Source: Rugamonas rubra | Lineage (GTDB): Bacteria > Pseudomonadota > Gammaproteobacteria > Burkholderiales > Burkholderiaceae_D | Length of the DNA: 57,425 bases | Direction of reading: 5' to 3' | Assembly: GCF_900114705.1 (NCBI RefSeq) | Contig: NZ_FOTW01000034.1 | Location: forward strand, 1-57,425 | Part shown: positions 36,806 through 47,440 of the stretch, piece by piece | Position numbering within the stretch: position 1 is the first letter of the stretch | Layout: every line of letters begins with the position of its first letter | The notes under the pieces: model-generated | The model's database searches: none | Told to the model about the DNA's origin: nothing | Seen by the model: the letters and a program-made list of their open reading frames with translations, nothing else | Program-made: the position numbers and the translations under genes

Positions 36806-37633
36806 CTAGTCGGCCGGCCGGCGCGGCCGGTGCAAGTTGAGCAGCTTGGCGGCGATCGACACCGACACCGTCATCTCCGGCCATTCGTCGTCCGGGCCGA
36901 ACCAGCGGGCGTCGGCGATCTCGCTCTCGTCGACGCGGATCTCGCCGTCCAGGTAGTCGGCGGTGAAGGCGATCATCAGCGAGTGGGGGAAGGGCCAGGA
37001 CTGGCTGTCGAAGTATGTCAAATTGTGCACGCGCAGGCCGACCTCCTCGTACACCTCGCGGTGCACCGCCTCCTCGATCGACTCGCCGGCCTCCAAAAAG
37101 CCGGCCAGCGCCGTGTAGCGCTTGTACGGCGAGGCCGTGTGCATGGCCAGCAGCACCGAATCGTCCTTGCGGATCAGCACCATCATGGCCGGCGAGATGC
37201 GCGGGTAGGCGCTCATGCCGCAGGCCGGGCAACGGTAGCTGCGGTCGCCCTCGGCCAGCCCCATCGGCGTGGCGCAGGCGCCGCAGAACTGGTGGGTGCG
37301 CGACCAGTCGGCCAGCTGGCTGGCGCGGCCGGCCAGGCCGAGGAACTCGTCGTCGAGCTGGCCGAACAGCGAGCGCAGCGGGTGGAAGCTGTGGCCGGCC
37401 GGCGCCACCGCGTCCAGCCCGGTCCAGGCCGTCTGGTAGTAGGACTGTTGCCATACACCAACAGCGTGCAGGCGCGCCGGCGGCAGCGCCAGCGCGGCCA
37501 CCACCTCGGCCGCCGGCAGGGCCAGGCCTTCGTCGCGCAGCAACAGGCGGTCGCGCTGGAACACCATGGTCAGGGTGGAGGCGTGGGCCTGGGGCAGGAT
37601 CAGCGGAACGAAGGTGGCGGGCGTTTGCAGCAT
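36806..37633 (-). CDS. nudC: NAD(+) diphosphatase / RNA decapping Nudix hydrolase
   Basis: A 275-residue NudC. A zinc ribbon (CGAC ... CPAC, about residues 120-145) precedes the Nudix domain, with the box G-x5-E-x7-REVYEEVGL, and SQSWPFPHSLMIAF, the SQPWPFPxS motif that marks NADH-pyrophosphatase-type Nudix enzymes. The enzyme hydrolyses NAD(H) to NMN(H) and AMP and removes NAD caps from RNA. The start is set at ATG 37633 (MLQTPATFVPL), which follows AGGACC; a few more upstream codons are possible. It is transcribed away from the giant gene. Confidence 0.94.
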   Translation of the reverse strand: MLQTPATFVPLILPQAHASTLTMVFQRDRLLLRDEGLALPAAEVVAALALPPARLHAVGVWQQSYYQTAWTGLDAVAPAGHSFHPLRSLFGQLDDEFLGLAGRASQLADWSRTHQFCGACATPMGLAEGDRSYRCPACGMSAYPRISPAMMVLIRKDDSVLLAMHTASPYKRYTALAGFLEAGESIEEAVHREVYEEVGLRVHNLTYFDSQSWPFPHSLMIAFTADYLDGEIRVDESEIADARWFGPDDEWPEMTVSVSIAAKLLNLHRPRRPAD

Positions 37634-37808
37634 GGTGGTGGGTGGTCCTGGCAAAGGTGATAGTTATTATCTTACCGTGTTTCCAATTTGATTATCTGAA
37701 CCACGTAAGTCATTGTTTTCAAGCAAAGATTTGGGCAACTTTTACGGCTCAGCTCTCTCTACCGGGGCGATTGGCGGTACTATATATTTCCTGTAGGAGA
37801 TATTAACC

Positions 37809-40800
37809 ATGCCATCGATCATCCCCGGTTTAAACACCGACCAAATTCTCAGTCTGACCACCAGCCAAATCGGACTGTTGAACACGACTGACATTGCGCT
37901 CTTGTCGACCGACCAGATCGGGGTACTGACGACCGCCCAGTTGCGCGCGCTGAGCAGCACGCAGATCCGCGCCATCACCACCAGCGACATCCAGGCGCTG
38001 GGCACGGGCCAGCTTGGCGGCGGCTTCTCGACCTTGCAGATCCAGGCGCTGAGCAGCAGCCAAATGGCCAGCCTGAGCACCAACCAGCTGATCAACGGCC
38101 TCAGCTCCGACCAGTTCGGCGCCCTCGGCAGCGCGCAGATCGCCGCGCTGGGCAGCGCCCAGTTCGTGCTGCTCGGCAGCGCCGCGATCGCCGTGATGCG
38201 CACCGCGCAGATCGCCGCCATGTCGACCGCCCAGGTGCGCGCCCTGTCGACCGACCAGATCGTCGCCCTCAGCAGCGGCCAGGCCGCCGCCCTGCGCACC
38301 GCCCAGGTGGCCGCGCTCGGCAGCGACCAGATCGCCAGCATCGAGACGGCCGACCTGGTCGCCCTCGGCAGCCACCAACTCAACGCGCTGGGCAGCGCCG
38401 CCATGGCCTACCTCGGCACCGGCCAAATCGCCGCGCTCGTGTCGAGCCAGGCCAACGGCCTGAGCAGCAACCAGTTCGCCGCCCTCAACAGCGACCAGCT
38501 GGCCGCCATCGGCACGGCCAACTTCGCCGCGCTGAAGACGGCGCAGATCGCCGCCATCGGCACGCGCCAGTTCGCCACGCTGGGCAGCGACCAGATCGCC
38601 GCCCTCGGCACCCAGCAGGCCGCCGCGCTGACCACCAACCAGCTGCTGGCGCTGACCACCGACCAGCTGGCCGCGCTGGAGACGGCCGACCTGGCCGCGC
38701 TGCGCACGGTGCAGATCGCCACCCTCGGCACCGCTACGGCCGCCGCCCTCAGCACCGCCCAGATCCAGGCGCTGAGCACCGCCCAGGTGGCCGCGCTGCG
38801 CAGCGCCCAGTTGCGCGCCCTCAACAGCGACCAGATCGTCGCCCTGAGCACCCGGCAGGCCGCCGCGCTGACCACGGCGCAGCTGGCCAGCCTGGGCACC
38901 GAGCAAATCGCCGCCCTCGAAACGCAGGACTTCGCCGCCCTGAAAACGGCGCAGGTGGCCGCCCTGGGCAGCGCCCAGCTGCTGACCCTGAGCACCGACC
39001 AGATCGCCGCGCTGAGCAGCGCCCAGACCGTCGCGCTGGGCACCGCCCAGCTCGTGCTGTTCAGCAGCGCGCAGATCAACGCCCTGAGCAGCGCCAACAT
39101 GGCCGTGCTGCGCAGCCAGCAGGTGGCCGCGCTGGCCACCGCCACCATCGCCGCGCTGGCCACCAGCCAGTTCGCCGCGCTCGGCAGCGCGCAGGTGCTG
39201 GCGCTGAAGACGGCGCAGATCGCCGCGCTGAGCACCGACCACATCGCTGCGCTGAGCAGCAACCAGGCCGGCGCCCTGAGCAGCCAGCAGATCGCCGCGC
39301 TGTCGACCCTGCAGTTGGGCGCGCTCGGCACCGCCGACTTCAACAGCCTGAAAACCCAGCAGATCGCCGCCCTCACCAGCAACCAGGTGGGCGCGCTCAG
39401 CACCGACCAGCTCGTCGCCCTGCGCACCGCCCAGGCCAACGCCCTCAGTTCGCAGCAACTGGCCGCGCTGGTCAGCGACCAGCTGCTGGCGCTGGAGACG
39501 GCCGACCTGGCCGCGCTGCGCAGCGCCCAGTTGGGCGGGCTCGGCAGCAAAGCCATCGCCGTGCTCAGCACCGACCAGATCGCCGCGCTGGGCAGCGCCC
39601 AGCTGCTGGCCCTGAGCACGCAACAATTGACCGGTTTGAACAGCGACCAGATCGCCGCCCTGAGCAGCAACCAGGCCGGCGCGCTGAGCACGCGGCAGAT
39701 CGCCAGCCTGTCGACGGCGCAGATCGCCGCCCTCGAAACGGCCGACTTCGCCGGCCTGAAGACGGCGCAGATCGCCGCGCTGGGCACGGCCCAGCTGGCC
39801 GCCGTGGGCACCGACCAGATCGTCGCCCTGAAGACGGCGCAGGCGCAGGCCCTGGGCACGGCCCAGCTGGCCAGCCTGAGCACCGACCAGGTCGCCGCGC
39901 TGGAAACGGCCGACCTGGCCGCGCTGAAGTCGCAGCAAATCCTCGCCCTGTCGAGCAACGCCATCGCCGCGCTGGGCACCGCCCAGTTCGCCGCCATGGG
40001 CACGGCGCAGATCGCCGCGCTGGCCAGCGGCCAGCTGGCCGCGCTGGGCAGCGACCAACTCGTCGCCTTGACCACGGCCCAGGCCGGCGCCTTCGGCAGC
40101 AAGCAGATCGCCGCCCTCTCCACGCTGCAGATCAACGCGCTGGAGACGGCCGACTGGGCGGCCCTGAAAACGGCGCAGATCGCCGCCCTGACCACGGCCC
40201 AGGTGGCCTCGCTGAGCACCGACCTGATCGTCGCCCTGACCAGCGCCCAGGCCGGCGCGCTGACGGCGGCGCAACTGGGCGCGCTCAACACCGACCAGCT
40301 GGGCGCCTTCGAGACGGCCGACTTCGCCGCGCTGAAGTCGAGCCAGCTGCTCGGTCTGGGCACCAACGCCATCGCCTCGCTCAGCGTCGGCCAGGTGGCG
40401 GCACTGAAGACCTCGCAGATCGCCGACCTGAACTCGGCGCAGATCGGCGTGCTCAGCTCGGCGCAGATCGGCGCCCTCAGCACCGCCCAGGTCAACGCCC
40501 TGAGCAGCAAGCAGATCACCTGGTTCGGCAGCGCGCAGATCCCGGCGCTGACCACGGCCGATTGGGCCAGCATGAAGAGCAGCCAGCTCAACGCGCTGCG
40601 CTCGGACCAGCTGGCCGCCGTCAGCACCGAGCAGATCGCCGCGCTGACCAGCGCCCAGGCCGGCGCCTTGGCGACCCGCCTGGTGGCGCTGCTGTCGACC
40701 GACCAGGTGGCCGCGCTGGAGACGGCCGACCTGGCCGCGCTGAAAAGCCAGCAGATCAACGCGCTGGGCAGCGACCAGCTGGCCGCGCTGGCCAGCAGCC

Positions 40801-43800
40801 AGTGGCAGGCCTTGAAGACGGCGCAAACCGCCGCCCTCAGCACCACGCAGATGCGCGCGCTCGACAGCATGCACATCGCCGCGCTCACCACGCTGCAGGC
40901 CAGCACCCTGGGCACCGCCCAGGTGGCGGCCCTGCTCAGCGAGCAGTTGGCGGCGCTGGAGACGGCCGACCTGGCCGCCCTCAAGACACAACAGCTCAAC
41001 GCCCTCTCCAGCGACCAACTGGCCAGCCTGAGCACCGACCAGATCGCCGCGCTGAGCACGCTGCAGGTGGCCAACCTGAGCACCCGCCTGCTGGCCGTGC
41101 TGGGCAGCGACCAGCTGCGCGCGCTGGAGACGGCCGACCTGGCCGCCCTCAAGACGGCGCAGGTCGCCACGCTGGGCAGCGACGCCCTCAACCTGCTCGC
41201 CAGCGACCAGCTGCAGGCGCTCACCACGGCGCAGTTGCTGGCCCTGGGCAGCGCCCAGCTGCAAGGCTTGAGCACCGGCCAGATCGCCACGCTGAGCACG
41301 CGCCAGTTCACCAGCCTGGGCACGGCGCAGATCGCCGTGCTGGCCAGCGAACAGATCGCCGCCCTCGGCAGCGCCGGCCTGGGCCTGCTGCGCACCGCCC
41401 AGATCGCCGCGCTGAAGACGGCGCAGATCGCCGCCCTCGACAGCAACCAGATCATCGCGCTGACCAGCGCGCAGGTCAGCAACCTGGGCACCGCCCAGGT
41501 CGCCGCGCTGTCGAGCGAGCAGTTGAACGCGCTGGAAAGCGCCGACTTCGCCGCGCTGCGGACGGCCCAGCTGGCCGCCATCGGCACCAGCCAGATCGCC
41601 GCCCTGGGCAGCGACCAGACCGGCGCGCTGACCTCGCTGCAAATCGCCAGCCTGAGCACCGCGCAGATCGCCGCGCTGGGCACCGCCCAGCTGCAACTGC
41701 TGCCCTCGGCCGACCTGGTGGCGCTGAAATCCCAGCAGATGGCCGCGCTGACCACGGCCCAGCTGGCCGCGCTCGGCACCGACCAGTTGCAAACGCTGAA
41801 GACAGCCCAGCTGGCCGCGCTCGGCACGGCGCAGCTGCAAGCGCTGAGCAGCGACCAGATCGTCGCCCTGACCACGCTGCAGGCGAGCAACCTGGGCACC
41901 GCCCAGATCGCCGCGCTGAGCACCGAGCAAATCGTCGCGCTGGAGACGGCCGACCTGAACGCGCTGAAAACCCAGCAGATCAACGCCCTGGGCAGCGACC
42001 AGCTCGCCGCCCTCGGCAGCGACCAGATCGTCGCGCTGAGCTCGCTGCAAATGGCCAACCTGGCGACCCGCCAGCTGGCCGCGCTGAGCACCACCCAGTT
42101 GCAGGCGCTGGAGACGGTCGACCTGATCGCGCTGAAGACGGCCCAGATCGTCGCCCTGAGCAGCGACCAGCTGGGCGCCCTGCTGACCGAGCAATTGCAA
42201 GCGATGGCCACGGCGCAAGTGGCCGCGCTGACCACGCTGCAATTCCAGGCGCTCGGCACGGGACAGATCGCCTCGTTGAGCACGCGCCAGGTCAGCGGCC
42301 TGGCCACCGCACAGATCGCCAGCATGAACAACGACCAGCTGGCCGCGCTGTGGTCCGACGAGATCGCCGCCCTGCGCACCGCGCAGATCGCCGCGCTGGG
42401 CACCGCCCAGGTCGGCCTGCTCAGCACCGACCAAATCGTCGCCCTGACCACGCTGCAGGTGTCCTCGCTGAGCACGCGCCAACTGGCCGTGCTCAACTCC
42501 GACCAGATCGGCGCGCTCGAGACGGCCGACTTCGCCGTGCTGACGGCGGCCCAGCTGTTGGCGCTCGGCACCAATCTGTTCGGCCTGCTCACCACCGACC
42601 AGCTGCAGGCCATGACGACGGCGCAGATCGCCGCGCTGTCGACCGACCAGATCCGCGCCCTGAGCAGCGACCAGCTGGTGGCGCTGACCACGCGCCAGGC
42701 CACCAGCCTGACCAGCAACCAGATCGCCGCCCTGGCCACGGCCCAGGTGGCGGTGCTGGAGACCGACGACATCGCCGCCCTGCGCGCCGCCCAGTTGACC
42801 GTGCTGGGCAGCGACCAGCTGCAAGCCCTCTCGACCGACCAGATCGTCGCCCTGACGACGGCCCAGGCCGCCGCATTGCTGACGGCGCAAATCGCCGCGC
42901 TGCGCAGCGACCAGGTGGCCGCCTTGGAGACCGACGACCTGCTGGCGCTGAAGACGGCGCAGATCGCCGCCCTCAACAGCGAGCAGCTGGCCGCGCTGAC
43001 CCTCGACCAGTTGCCCAACATGGGCGCGGCGCAGATCGCCGCCCTGAACAGCGACCAGCTGCACGCGCTGGCGACGGCGCAGATCGCCGCGCTGACCACG
43101 CTGCAGGTGAGCAGCCTGGGCACGGCCCAGGTGGCCGCCCTGGGCACCGACCAAGTCAACGCCCTCGACCTGGACGACATCGCCGCCATGAAGACGGCGC
43201 AGATCGCCGCCTTGAGCAGCGACCAGATCGGCCAGTTGACGCTGGACCGCGTCGCCGCCCTGACCACCGCGCAGGCCGCCGCCCTGCAGACCCGGCAGAT
43301 CGCCGCCCTCGGCACCACCCAGCTGCAGGCGCTGGAGACCGACGACCTGGCGGCGCTGCGCACGGCGCAGATCCTGGCCCTGAGCAGCGACCAGATCAAC
43401 GCGCTCACCGTCGACCAGTTGCAAACCCTGGGCAGCGCCCAGCTGAACGCCTTCACCAGCGACCAGCTGCACGCGTTGACCACCGACCAGATCGTCACCC
43501 TGACCACGCTGCAGGTGGGCGGCCTGTCCTCGACCCAGCTCAACACGCTGAGCTCCGACCAGCTGGTCGCCATCGAGCTCGACGACTTGGCGGCGCTGAC
43601 CACGGCGCAGATCGCCGCGCTGGCCACCGTCCAGGTCAACCAGCTGAGCCTGACGCAGATCGCCGCCCTGGGCACCGCCCAGGCGGCGGCACTGAGCACG
43701 GCGCAGATCGTCTCGCTGGGCAGCGCCCAGCTGCAGGCCATCAACAGCGACGACATCGCCGCCCTGCGCACGGCCCAGCTGGCCGCGCTGGGCACCGACC

Positions 43801-46800
43801 AGATCGCCGCGCTGAGCACCGACCAGGTGCGCAGCCTGGCCACCGCCCAGCTCAACGCGCTGGCCTCGGCGCAGATGGCGGCGCTGGGCAGCGACCAGAT
43901 CGCCGTGCTGTCGACGCTGCAGGTGGCCAACCTGGCGACGCGCCAGATCGCCGGCCTGCGCAGCGAGCAGATCGCCGTGCTCAACACCGACGACTTCGCC
44001 GTGCTCAGCAGCACGCAGATCGGCGCCTTGAGCGCCAGCCAGTTCGGCGCCGTCACCACCGACCAGATGGTCGCCCTGAGCAGCATGCAGGCCGCCGCGC
44101 TGGGCACCGGCCAGGTCGCCATGCTCAACAGCGACCAGCTCAACGCGCTGGAGAGCGCCGACTTCGCCGCCCTGGGCAGCAACCAGGTGGCCGCCATCAC
44201 CACGGCCGACATCGCCGCCCTGACGACCACCCTGTTCAGCGTGCTCGGCAGCGGCCAGATCGCCGGCCTGGGCAGCGCGCAGATCGCCGCCCTCTCCACC
44301 GACCACATGGTCGCCCTGCAGACGGCCCAGGCGGCCGCCCTGTCGACCGCGCAGATCGCCGCCCTGTCGACCGACCAGGTGGCCGCGCTGGAAACGGCCG
44401 ACCTGAACGCGCTGCACGGCAACCAGCTCGCCTCGCTCAGCTCCGACCAGTTCGGCGCCCTGACCAGCGACCAGCTCAACGCCCTCTCGACCAGCGCGCT
44501 CGCCGGCCTCAGCCCGCAACTGCTGGCGAACGGCCTGAGCACGGCGCAGGTGGCCGCCCTGGCCACGGCGCAGGTCGCCGCGCTGGCCTCGGCGCAGCTC
44601 GCCGCGCTGAGCAGCACGCAGCTGGCCGCGCTCAGCACCGATCAATTCGGCGTGCTCAGCACGGCCGCCGTCGCCGCCCTGGGCAGCGACCAGTTCGCCA
44701 GTTTGTCGACCGACCAGATCGCCGCCCTCAGCACGCGCCAAACCCGCGCCCTGGGCGGCACGCAGATCGGCGCCCTCAACAGCGACCAGATCGCCGCCCT
44801 GGAGACGGCCGACCTGGCCGCGCTGGCCACCAGCCAGCTCAACCTGCTGCGCAGCGAGCAGTTGCAGGCGCTGCGCACCGAGCAGTTGGCCAGCCTGGCC
44901 ACCAGCCAGATCGCCGCGCTGTCCACCAGCCTCATCCACAACGGCCTCTCCACCGACCAGATCGTCGCCCTGGGCACCGCCCAGGCCGCCGCGCTGGGCA
45001 GCGCCCAGGTGGCGGCCCTCAACACCGACCAGATCGCCGCGCTGGAGACGGCCGACCTGGCCGCGCTGGCGACGCGCCAGATCGCCGCCCTCGGCAGCGA
45101 GCAGATCGGCGCGCTCGGCAGCGACCAGCTCAACGCCCTGGGCAGCGGCCAGTTCGCCGCGCTCGGCACCGGCCAGTTGCTGTACGGCCTGAGCACGCTG
45201 CAACTGAGCGCGCTCGACACCGCCCACATCGCCGCCTTGAGCACGGCGCAACTGGCCTACGGCCTGAGCACCGACGCCCTGCAAGCCCTGCAAACGGGGC
45301 AGATCGCCGCGCTGCGCTCGGCCCAGATCGCCGCGCTGGGCAGCAACCAGGCCGCCAGCCTGAACACGCAACAGATCAGCTTGCTCAACTCCGACCAGCT
45401 GCCCGGCCTGACCACCGCGCAGATGGGCGCGCTGAGCGCCGACCAGTTGGCCGCCCTGAGCACCGACCAGATCGTCGCCATCGACACCCAGGACATCGCC
45501 GCGCTGAGCAGCAACCAGTTCAGCGGCCTGTCGACCAGCCAGACGGCGGCGCTGACCACCGCCCAGGTGCGCGGCCTGGGCACCGGCCAGATCGCCGCCG
45601 TGGCGCCGGCCCAGATCGCCGCCTTCGGCAGCGCGCAGTTGCAGGCGCTGAGCACGGCCCAGGTCTACTCGCTGCAGGTCGACAGCCTGGTGGCGCTCAA
45701 CTCCGACCAGCTCGGCGCGCTGAGCAGCGGCCAGATCGTCGCCCTCGGCACGCTGCAAATCTCCAGCCTCGGGCTGGGCCAGGTGCCGACGCTCAACACC
45801 AGCCAGGTGCAGGCGCTGACCAGCCTGCAGATCGGCGCCCTCACGGCCGACCAGATGCTGGCGCTGAGCAGCGGCCAGATCGCCGCCCTGCGCACCGCGC
45901 AGATCGGCTACCTGAGCGCGCTGCAACTGCCGGCCCTGTCGAACGGCCAGGTGCAGGCGCTGACCACGGCGCAACTGGCCTCGATCAAGCTGAGCCAGAT
46001 CACCCAGCTCACCGTCGACCAGGTCGGCGCGCTGTCGACCGACCAGCTGGTGGCGCTGACCGCCTCGCAGATCCTGACGCTGACCAACACGCAGATCGAG
46101 GCGCTGAGCGCGCCGCAGGCCGGCGCGCTGACCACCACGCAGATGCAGGCGCTGAAGAACGCGCAGATCGCCGTGCTGTCGATCGACCAGATCGGCGCCT
46201 TCAGCACCACCCAGTTGGCGGCCTGGAGCACCACCCAGCTGGGCGCCCTGACGACGACCCAGATCGGCTACCTGTCGACCACGCAGATCGCCGGCCTGAG
46301 CAACGCCCAGATCACCGGCCTGAAGACCAGCCAGCTGCTGGCCTTCAGCGTCGACCAGATCGCCGCGCTGACGGCCGGCCAGATGCCCTTCCTCAGCAAC
46401 GCCGGCCTGGGCGCGCTGGGCACGCTGCAAATCACCGCGCTCGAGACGGCCGACCTGGCCGCCCTGAGCACGGCGCAGATCGCCGCCTTCACCAACACCC
46501 AGGTGGCCGCCATGACGCTGGCGCAGACCATGGCGCTGGACCCCTCGTCGTCGCGCTACGCCACGCCGCTCGTGCTCGACCTGGACGGCAACGGCGTCTC
46601 GACCCTGGGCGCCGACGCCGGCGTGCGCTTCGACATCTACGCCGACGGCAAGGCGGTCAACACCGGCTGGGCGGCGCCGCGCGACGGCCTGCTCGCGCTC
46701 GACCGCAACGGCGACGGCCAAATCAACGACGGCGGCGAACTGTTCGGCAGCGCCACCACGCTGGCCAACGGCGCCAGGGCGGACGACGGCTACACCGCCC

Positions 46801-47360
46801 TGGCCGAGCTCGACAGCAACAAGGACGGCCAGATCAGCAGCGCCGACGCGGCCTTCGGCGCGCTGCGAGTGTGGGTCGACGGCAACAGCGACGGCCTCAG
46901 CCAGGCCGCCGAGCTGCTCGGCCTGGACGCGCTGGGCATCAGCTCGATCAGCACCCGCGCCGAGGCCAGCGCCACGCTGCAAAACGGCAACCGCATCGGC
47001 CTGACGTCGAGCTACCAGACCAGCGACGGCCTCAGCCATGCCAGCGCCGACGTCTGGTTCCTCGCCCAGCGCGACAGCGGCGCGCTGCAACAGCGCGTCG
47101 GCCAGTTGAGCGAGACGCTGCGCCAGTACGGCGACGGCGCGGCGGTGGCGCCGGCGGCCGGCAGCCCGGCCACCCCGGCCCAGCTGCTGCAAAGCGCCAC
47201 CCACGCGGCGCAACCGGCGCGCGCCATGGCGGCCGCGCTGGAACGCTACGCCGCGCACGGCCTGCCGGCCCTGGCGCCGCTGGCCGACGGCGGCGCCGGC
47301 AACAAGCCCGGCGAGTTCAAGCCGCAGGCCGACGGCTGGTTCGCCGTGCCGAAGCGTTGA
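37809..47360 (+). CDS. Giant octapeptide-repeat protein with calcium-binding C-terminal domain
   Basis: A 3183-residue protein. Residues about 5-2909 are some 320 tandem octapeptides, consensus x-[ST]-x-Q-[IVL]-x-A-L (for example STDQIAAL, GTAQLAAL, KTAQIAAL), beginning almost at the start codon, so there is no Sec signal. The last 270 residues are non-repetitive: LVLDLDGNGVST, then DRNGDGQINDGGELFG, DSNKDGQISSAD and DGNSDGLSQAAE, four Asp-rich loops like the calcium sites of large type I-secreted proteins. Nearly every octad offers one or two Ser/Thr. No secretion ATPase genes are in the window. AGGAGA lies eight bases before ATG 37809. Downstream glycosyltransferase genes suggest the repeats are glycosylated. 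Similar 'TAQIAAL' proteins exist in other betaproteobacteria; the fold is unknown to me. Confidence 0.9.
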   Translation: MPSIIPGLNTDQILSLTTSQIGLLNTTDIALLSTDQIGVLTTAQLRALSSTQIRAITTSDIQALGTGQLGGGFSTLQIQALSSSQMASLSTNQLINGLSSDQFGALGSAQIAALGSAQFVLLGSAAIAVMRTAQIAAMSTAQVRALSTDQIVALSSGQAAALRTAQVAALGSDQIASIETADLVALGSHQLNALGSAAMAYLGTGQIAALVSSQANGLSSNQFAALNSDQLAAIGTANFAALKTAQIAAIGTRQFATLGSDQIAALGTQQAAALTTNQLLALTTDQLAALETADLAALRTVQIATLGTATAAALSTAQIQALSTAQVAALRSAQLRALNSDQIVALSTRQAAALTTAQLASLGTEQIAALETQDFAALKTAQVAALGSAQLLTLSTDQIAALSSAQTVALGTAQLVLFSSAQINALSSANMAVLRSQQVAALATATIAALATSQFAALGSAQVLALKTAQIAALSTDHIAALSSNQAGALSSQQIAALSTLQLGALGTADFNSLKTQQIAALTSNQVGALSTDQLVALRTAQANALSSQQLAALVSDQLLALETADLAALRSAQLGGLGSKAIAVLSTDQIAALGSAQLLALSTQQLTGLNSDQIAALSSNQAGALSTRQIASLSTAQIAALETADFAGLKTAQIAALGTAQLAAVGTDQIVALKTAQAQALGTAQLASLSTDQVAALETADLAALKSQQILALSSNAIAALGTAQFAAMGTAQIAALASGQLAALGSDQLVALTTAQAGAFGSKQIAALSTLQINALETADWAALKTAQIAALTTAQVASLSTDLIVALTSAQAGALTAAQLGALNTDQLGAFETADFAALKSSQLLGLGTNAIASLSVGQVAALKTSQIADLNSAQIGVLSSAQIGALSTAQVNALSSKQITWFGSAQIPALTTADWASMKSSQLNALRSDQLAAVSTEQIAALTSAQAGALATRLVALLSTDQVAALETADLAALKSQQINALGSDQLAALASSQWQALKTAQTAALSTTQMRALDSMHIAALTTLQASTLGTAQVAALLSEQLAALETADLAALKTQQLNALSSDQLASLSTDQIAALSTLQVANLSTRLLAVLGSDQLRALETADLAALKTAQVATLGSDALNLLASDQLQALTTAQLLALGSAQLQGLSTGQIATLSTRQFTSLGTAQIAVLASEQIAALGSAGLGLLRTAQIAALKTAQIAALDSNQIIALTSAQVSNLGTAQVAALSSEQLNALESADFAALRTAQLAAIGTSQIAALGSDQTGALTSLQIASLSTAQIAALGTAQLQLLPSADLVALKSQQMAALTTAQLAALGTDQLQTLKTAQLAALGTAQLQALSSDQIVALTTLQASNLGTAQIAALSTEQIVALETADLNALKTQQINALGSDQLAALGSDQIVALSSLQMANLATRQLAALSTTQLQALETVDLIALKTAQIVALSSDQLGALLTEQLQAMATAQVAALTTLQFQALGTGQIASLSTRQVSGLATAQIASMNNDQLAALWSDEIAALRTAQIAALGTAQVGLLSTDQIVALTTLQVSSLSTRQLAVLNSDQIGALETADFAVLTAAQLLALGTNLFGLLTTDQLQAMTTAQIAALSTDQIRALSSDQLVALTTRQATSLTSNQIAALATAQVAVLETDDIAALRAAQLTVLGSDQLQALSTDQIVALTTAQAAALLTAQIAALRSDQVAALETDDLLALKTAQIAALNSEQLAALTLDQLPNMGAAQIAALNSDQLHALATAQIAALTTLQVSSLGTAQVAALGTDQVNALDLDDIAAMKTAQIAALSSDQIGQLTLDRVAALTTAQAAALQTRQIAALGTTQLQALETDDLAALRTAQILALSSDQINALTVDQLQTLGSAQLNAFTSDQLHALTTDQIVTLTTLQVGGLSSTQLNTLSSDQLVAIELDDLAALTTAQIAALATVQVNQLSLTQIAALGTAQAAALSTAQIVSLGSAQLQAINSDDIAALRTAQLAALGTDQIAALSTDQVRSLATAQLNALASAQMAALGSDQIAVLSTLQVANLATRQIAGLRSEQIAVLNTDDFAVLSSTQIGALSASQFGAVTTDQMVALSSMQAAALGTGQVAMLNSDQLNALESADFAALGSNQVAAITTADIAALTTTLFSVLGSGQIAGLGSAQIAALSTDHMVALQTAQAAALSTAQIAALSTDQVAALETADLNALHGNQLASLSSDQFGALTSDQLNALSTSALAGLSPQLLANGLSTAQVAALATAQVAALASAQLAALSSTQLAALSTDQFGVLSTAAVAALGSDQFASLSTDQIAALSTRQTRALGGTQIGALNSDQIAALETADLAALATSQLNLLRSEQLQALRTEQLASLATSQIAALSTSLIHNGLSTDQIVALGTAQAAALGSAQVAALNTDQIAALETADLAALATRQIAALGSEQIGALGSDQLNALGSGQFAALGTGQLLYGLSTLQLSALDTAHIAALSTAQLAYGLSTDALQALQTGQIAALRSAQIAALGSNQAASLNTQQISLLNSDQLPGLTTAQMGALSADQLAALSTDQIVAIDTQDIAALSSNQFSGLSTSQTAALTTAQVRGLGTGQIAAVAPAQIAAFGSAQLQALSTAQVYSLQVDSLVALNSDQLGALSSGQIVALGTLQISSLGLGQVPTLNTSQVQALTSLQIGALTADQMLALSSGQIAALRTAQIGYLSALQLPALSNGQVQALTTAQLASIKLSQITQLTVDQVGALSTDQLVALTASQILTLTNTQIEALSAPQAGALTTTQMQALKNAQIAVLSIDQIGAFSTTQLAAWSTTQLGALTTTQIGYLSTTQIAGLSNAQITGLKTSQLLAFSVDQIAALTAGQMPFLSNAGLGALGTLQITALETADLAALSTAQIAAFTNTQVAAMTLAQTMALDPSSSRYATPLVLDLDGNGVSTLGADAGVRFDIYADGKAVNTGWAAPRDGLLALDRNGDGQINDGGELFGSATTLANGARADDGYTALAELDSNKDGQISSADAAFGALRVWVDGNSDGLSQAAELLGLDALGISSISTRAEASATLQNGNRIGLTSSYQTSDGLSHASADVWFLAQRDSGALQQRVGQLSETLRQYGDGAAVAPAAGSPATPAQLLQSATHAAQPARAMAAALERYAAHGLPALAPLADGGAGNKPGEFKPQADGWFAVPKR
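37815..46536 (+). repeat. 24-base (octapeptide) tandem array with 408-base higher-order period
   Basis: Units of 24 bases run with few length irregularities. Marker octads in which the usual Gln is replaced, mostly by Asp (ETADLAAL type), start at 38679 and then every 408 bases (17 octads) to 44391, 15 in all. A second marker lies at +240 bases (10 octads) in the first seven intervals and at +168 bases (7 octads) in the last seven, the switch being at 41535. A few markers are degenerate (39087 SSANMAVL, 41367 GSAGLGLL). Beyond 44391 spacing becomes irregular because of nine-residue units. Confidence 0.9.
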
Positions 47361-47394
47361 CGCCGGCGGCGCCCCGCCTTGGCGCGCCGCCTTG

Positions 47395-47416
47395 GCGCCC
47401 CGCCTTGGCGGGGCGC
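47395..47416. terminator. GC hairpin after the giant gene
   Basis: GCGCCCCGCC-TT-GGCGGGGCGC is a near-perfect stem 34 bases after the stop at 47360. There is no T-tract, so it may pause or protect transcripts rather than end all of them. Two further GCCTTGGCG copies precede it. Confidence 0.45.
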
Positions 47417-47440
47417 TAGTGTTGCTCTGGAGCCAAAAAC

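Noticed and set aside
38679..46536. CRISPR array
   Set aside because: The repeats are contiguous 24-base coding units without unique spacers, and no cas genes are present.
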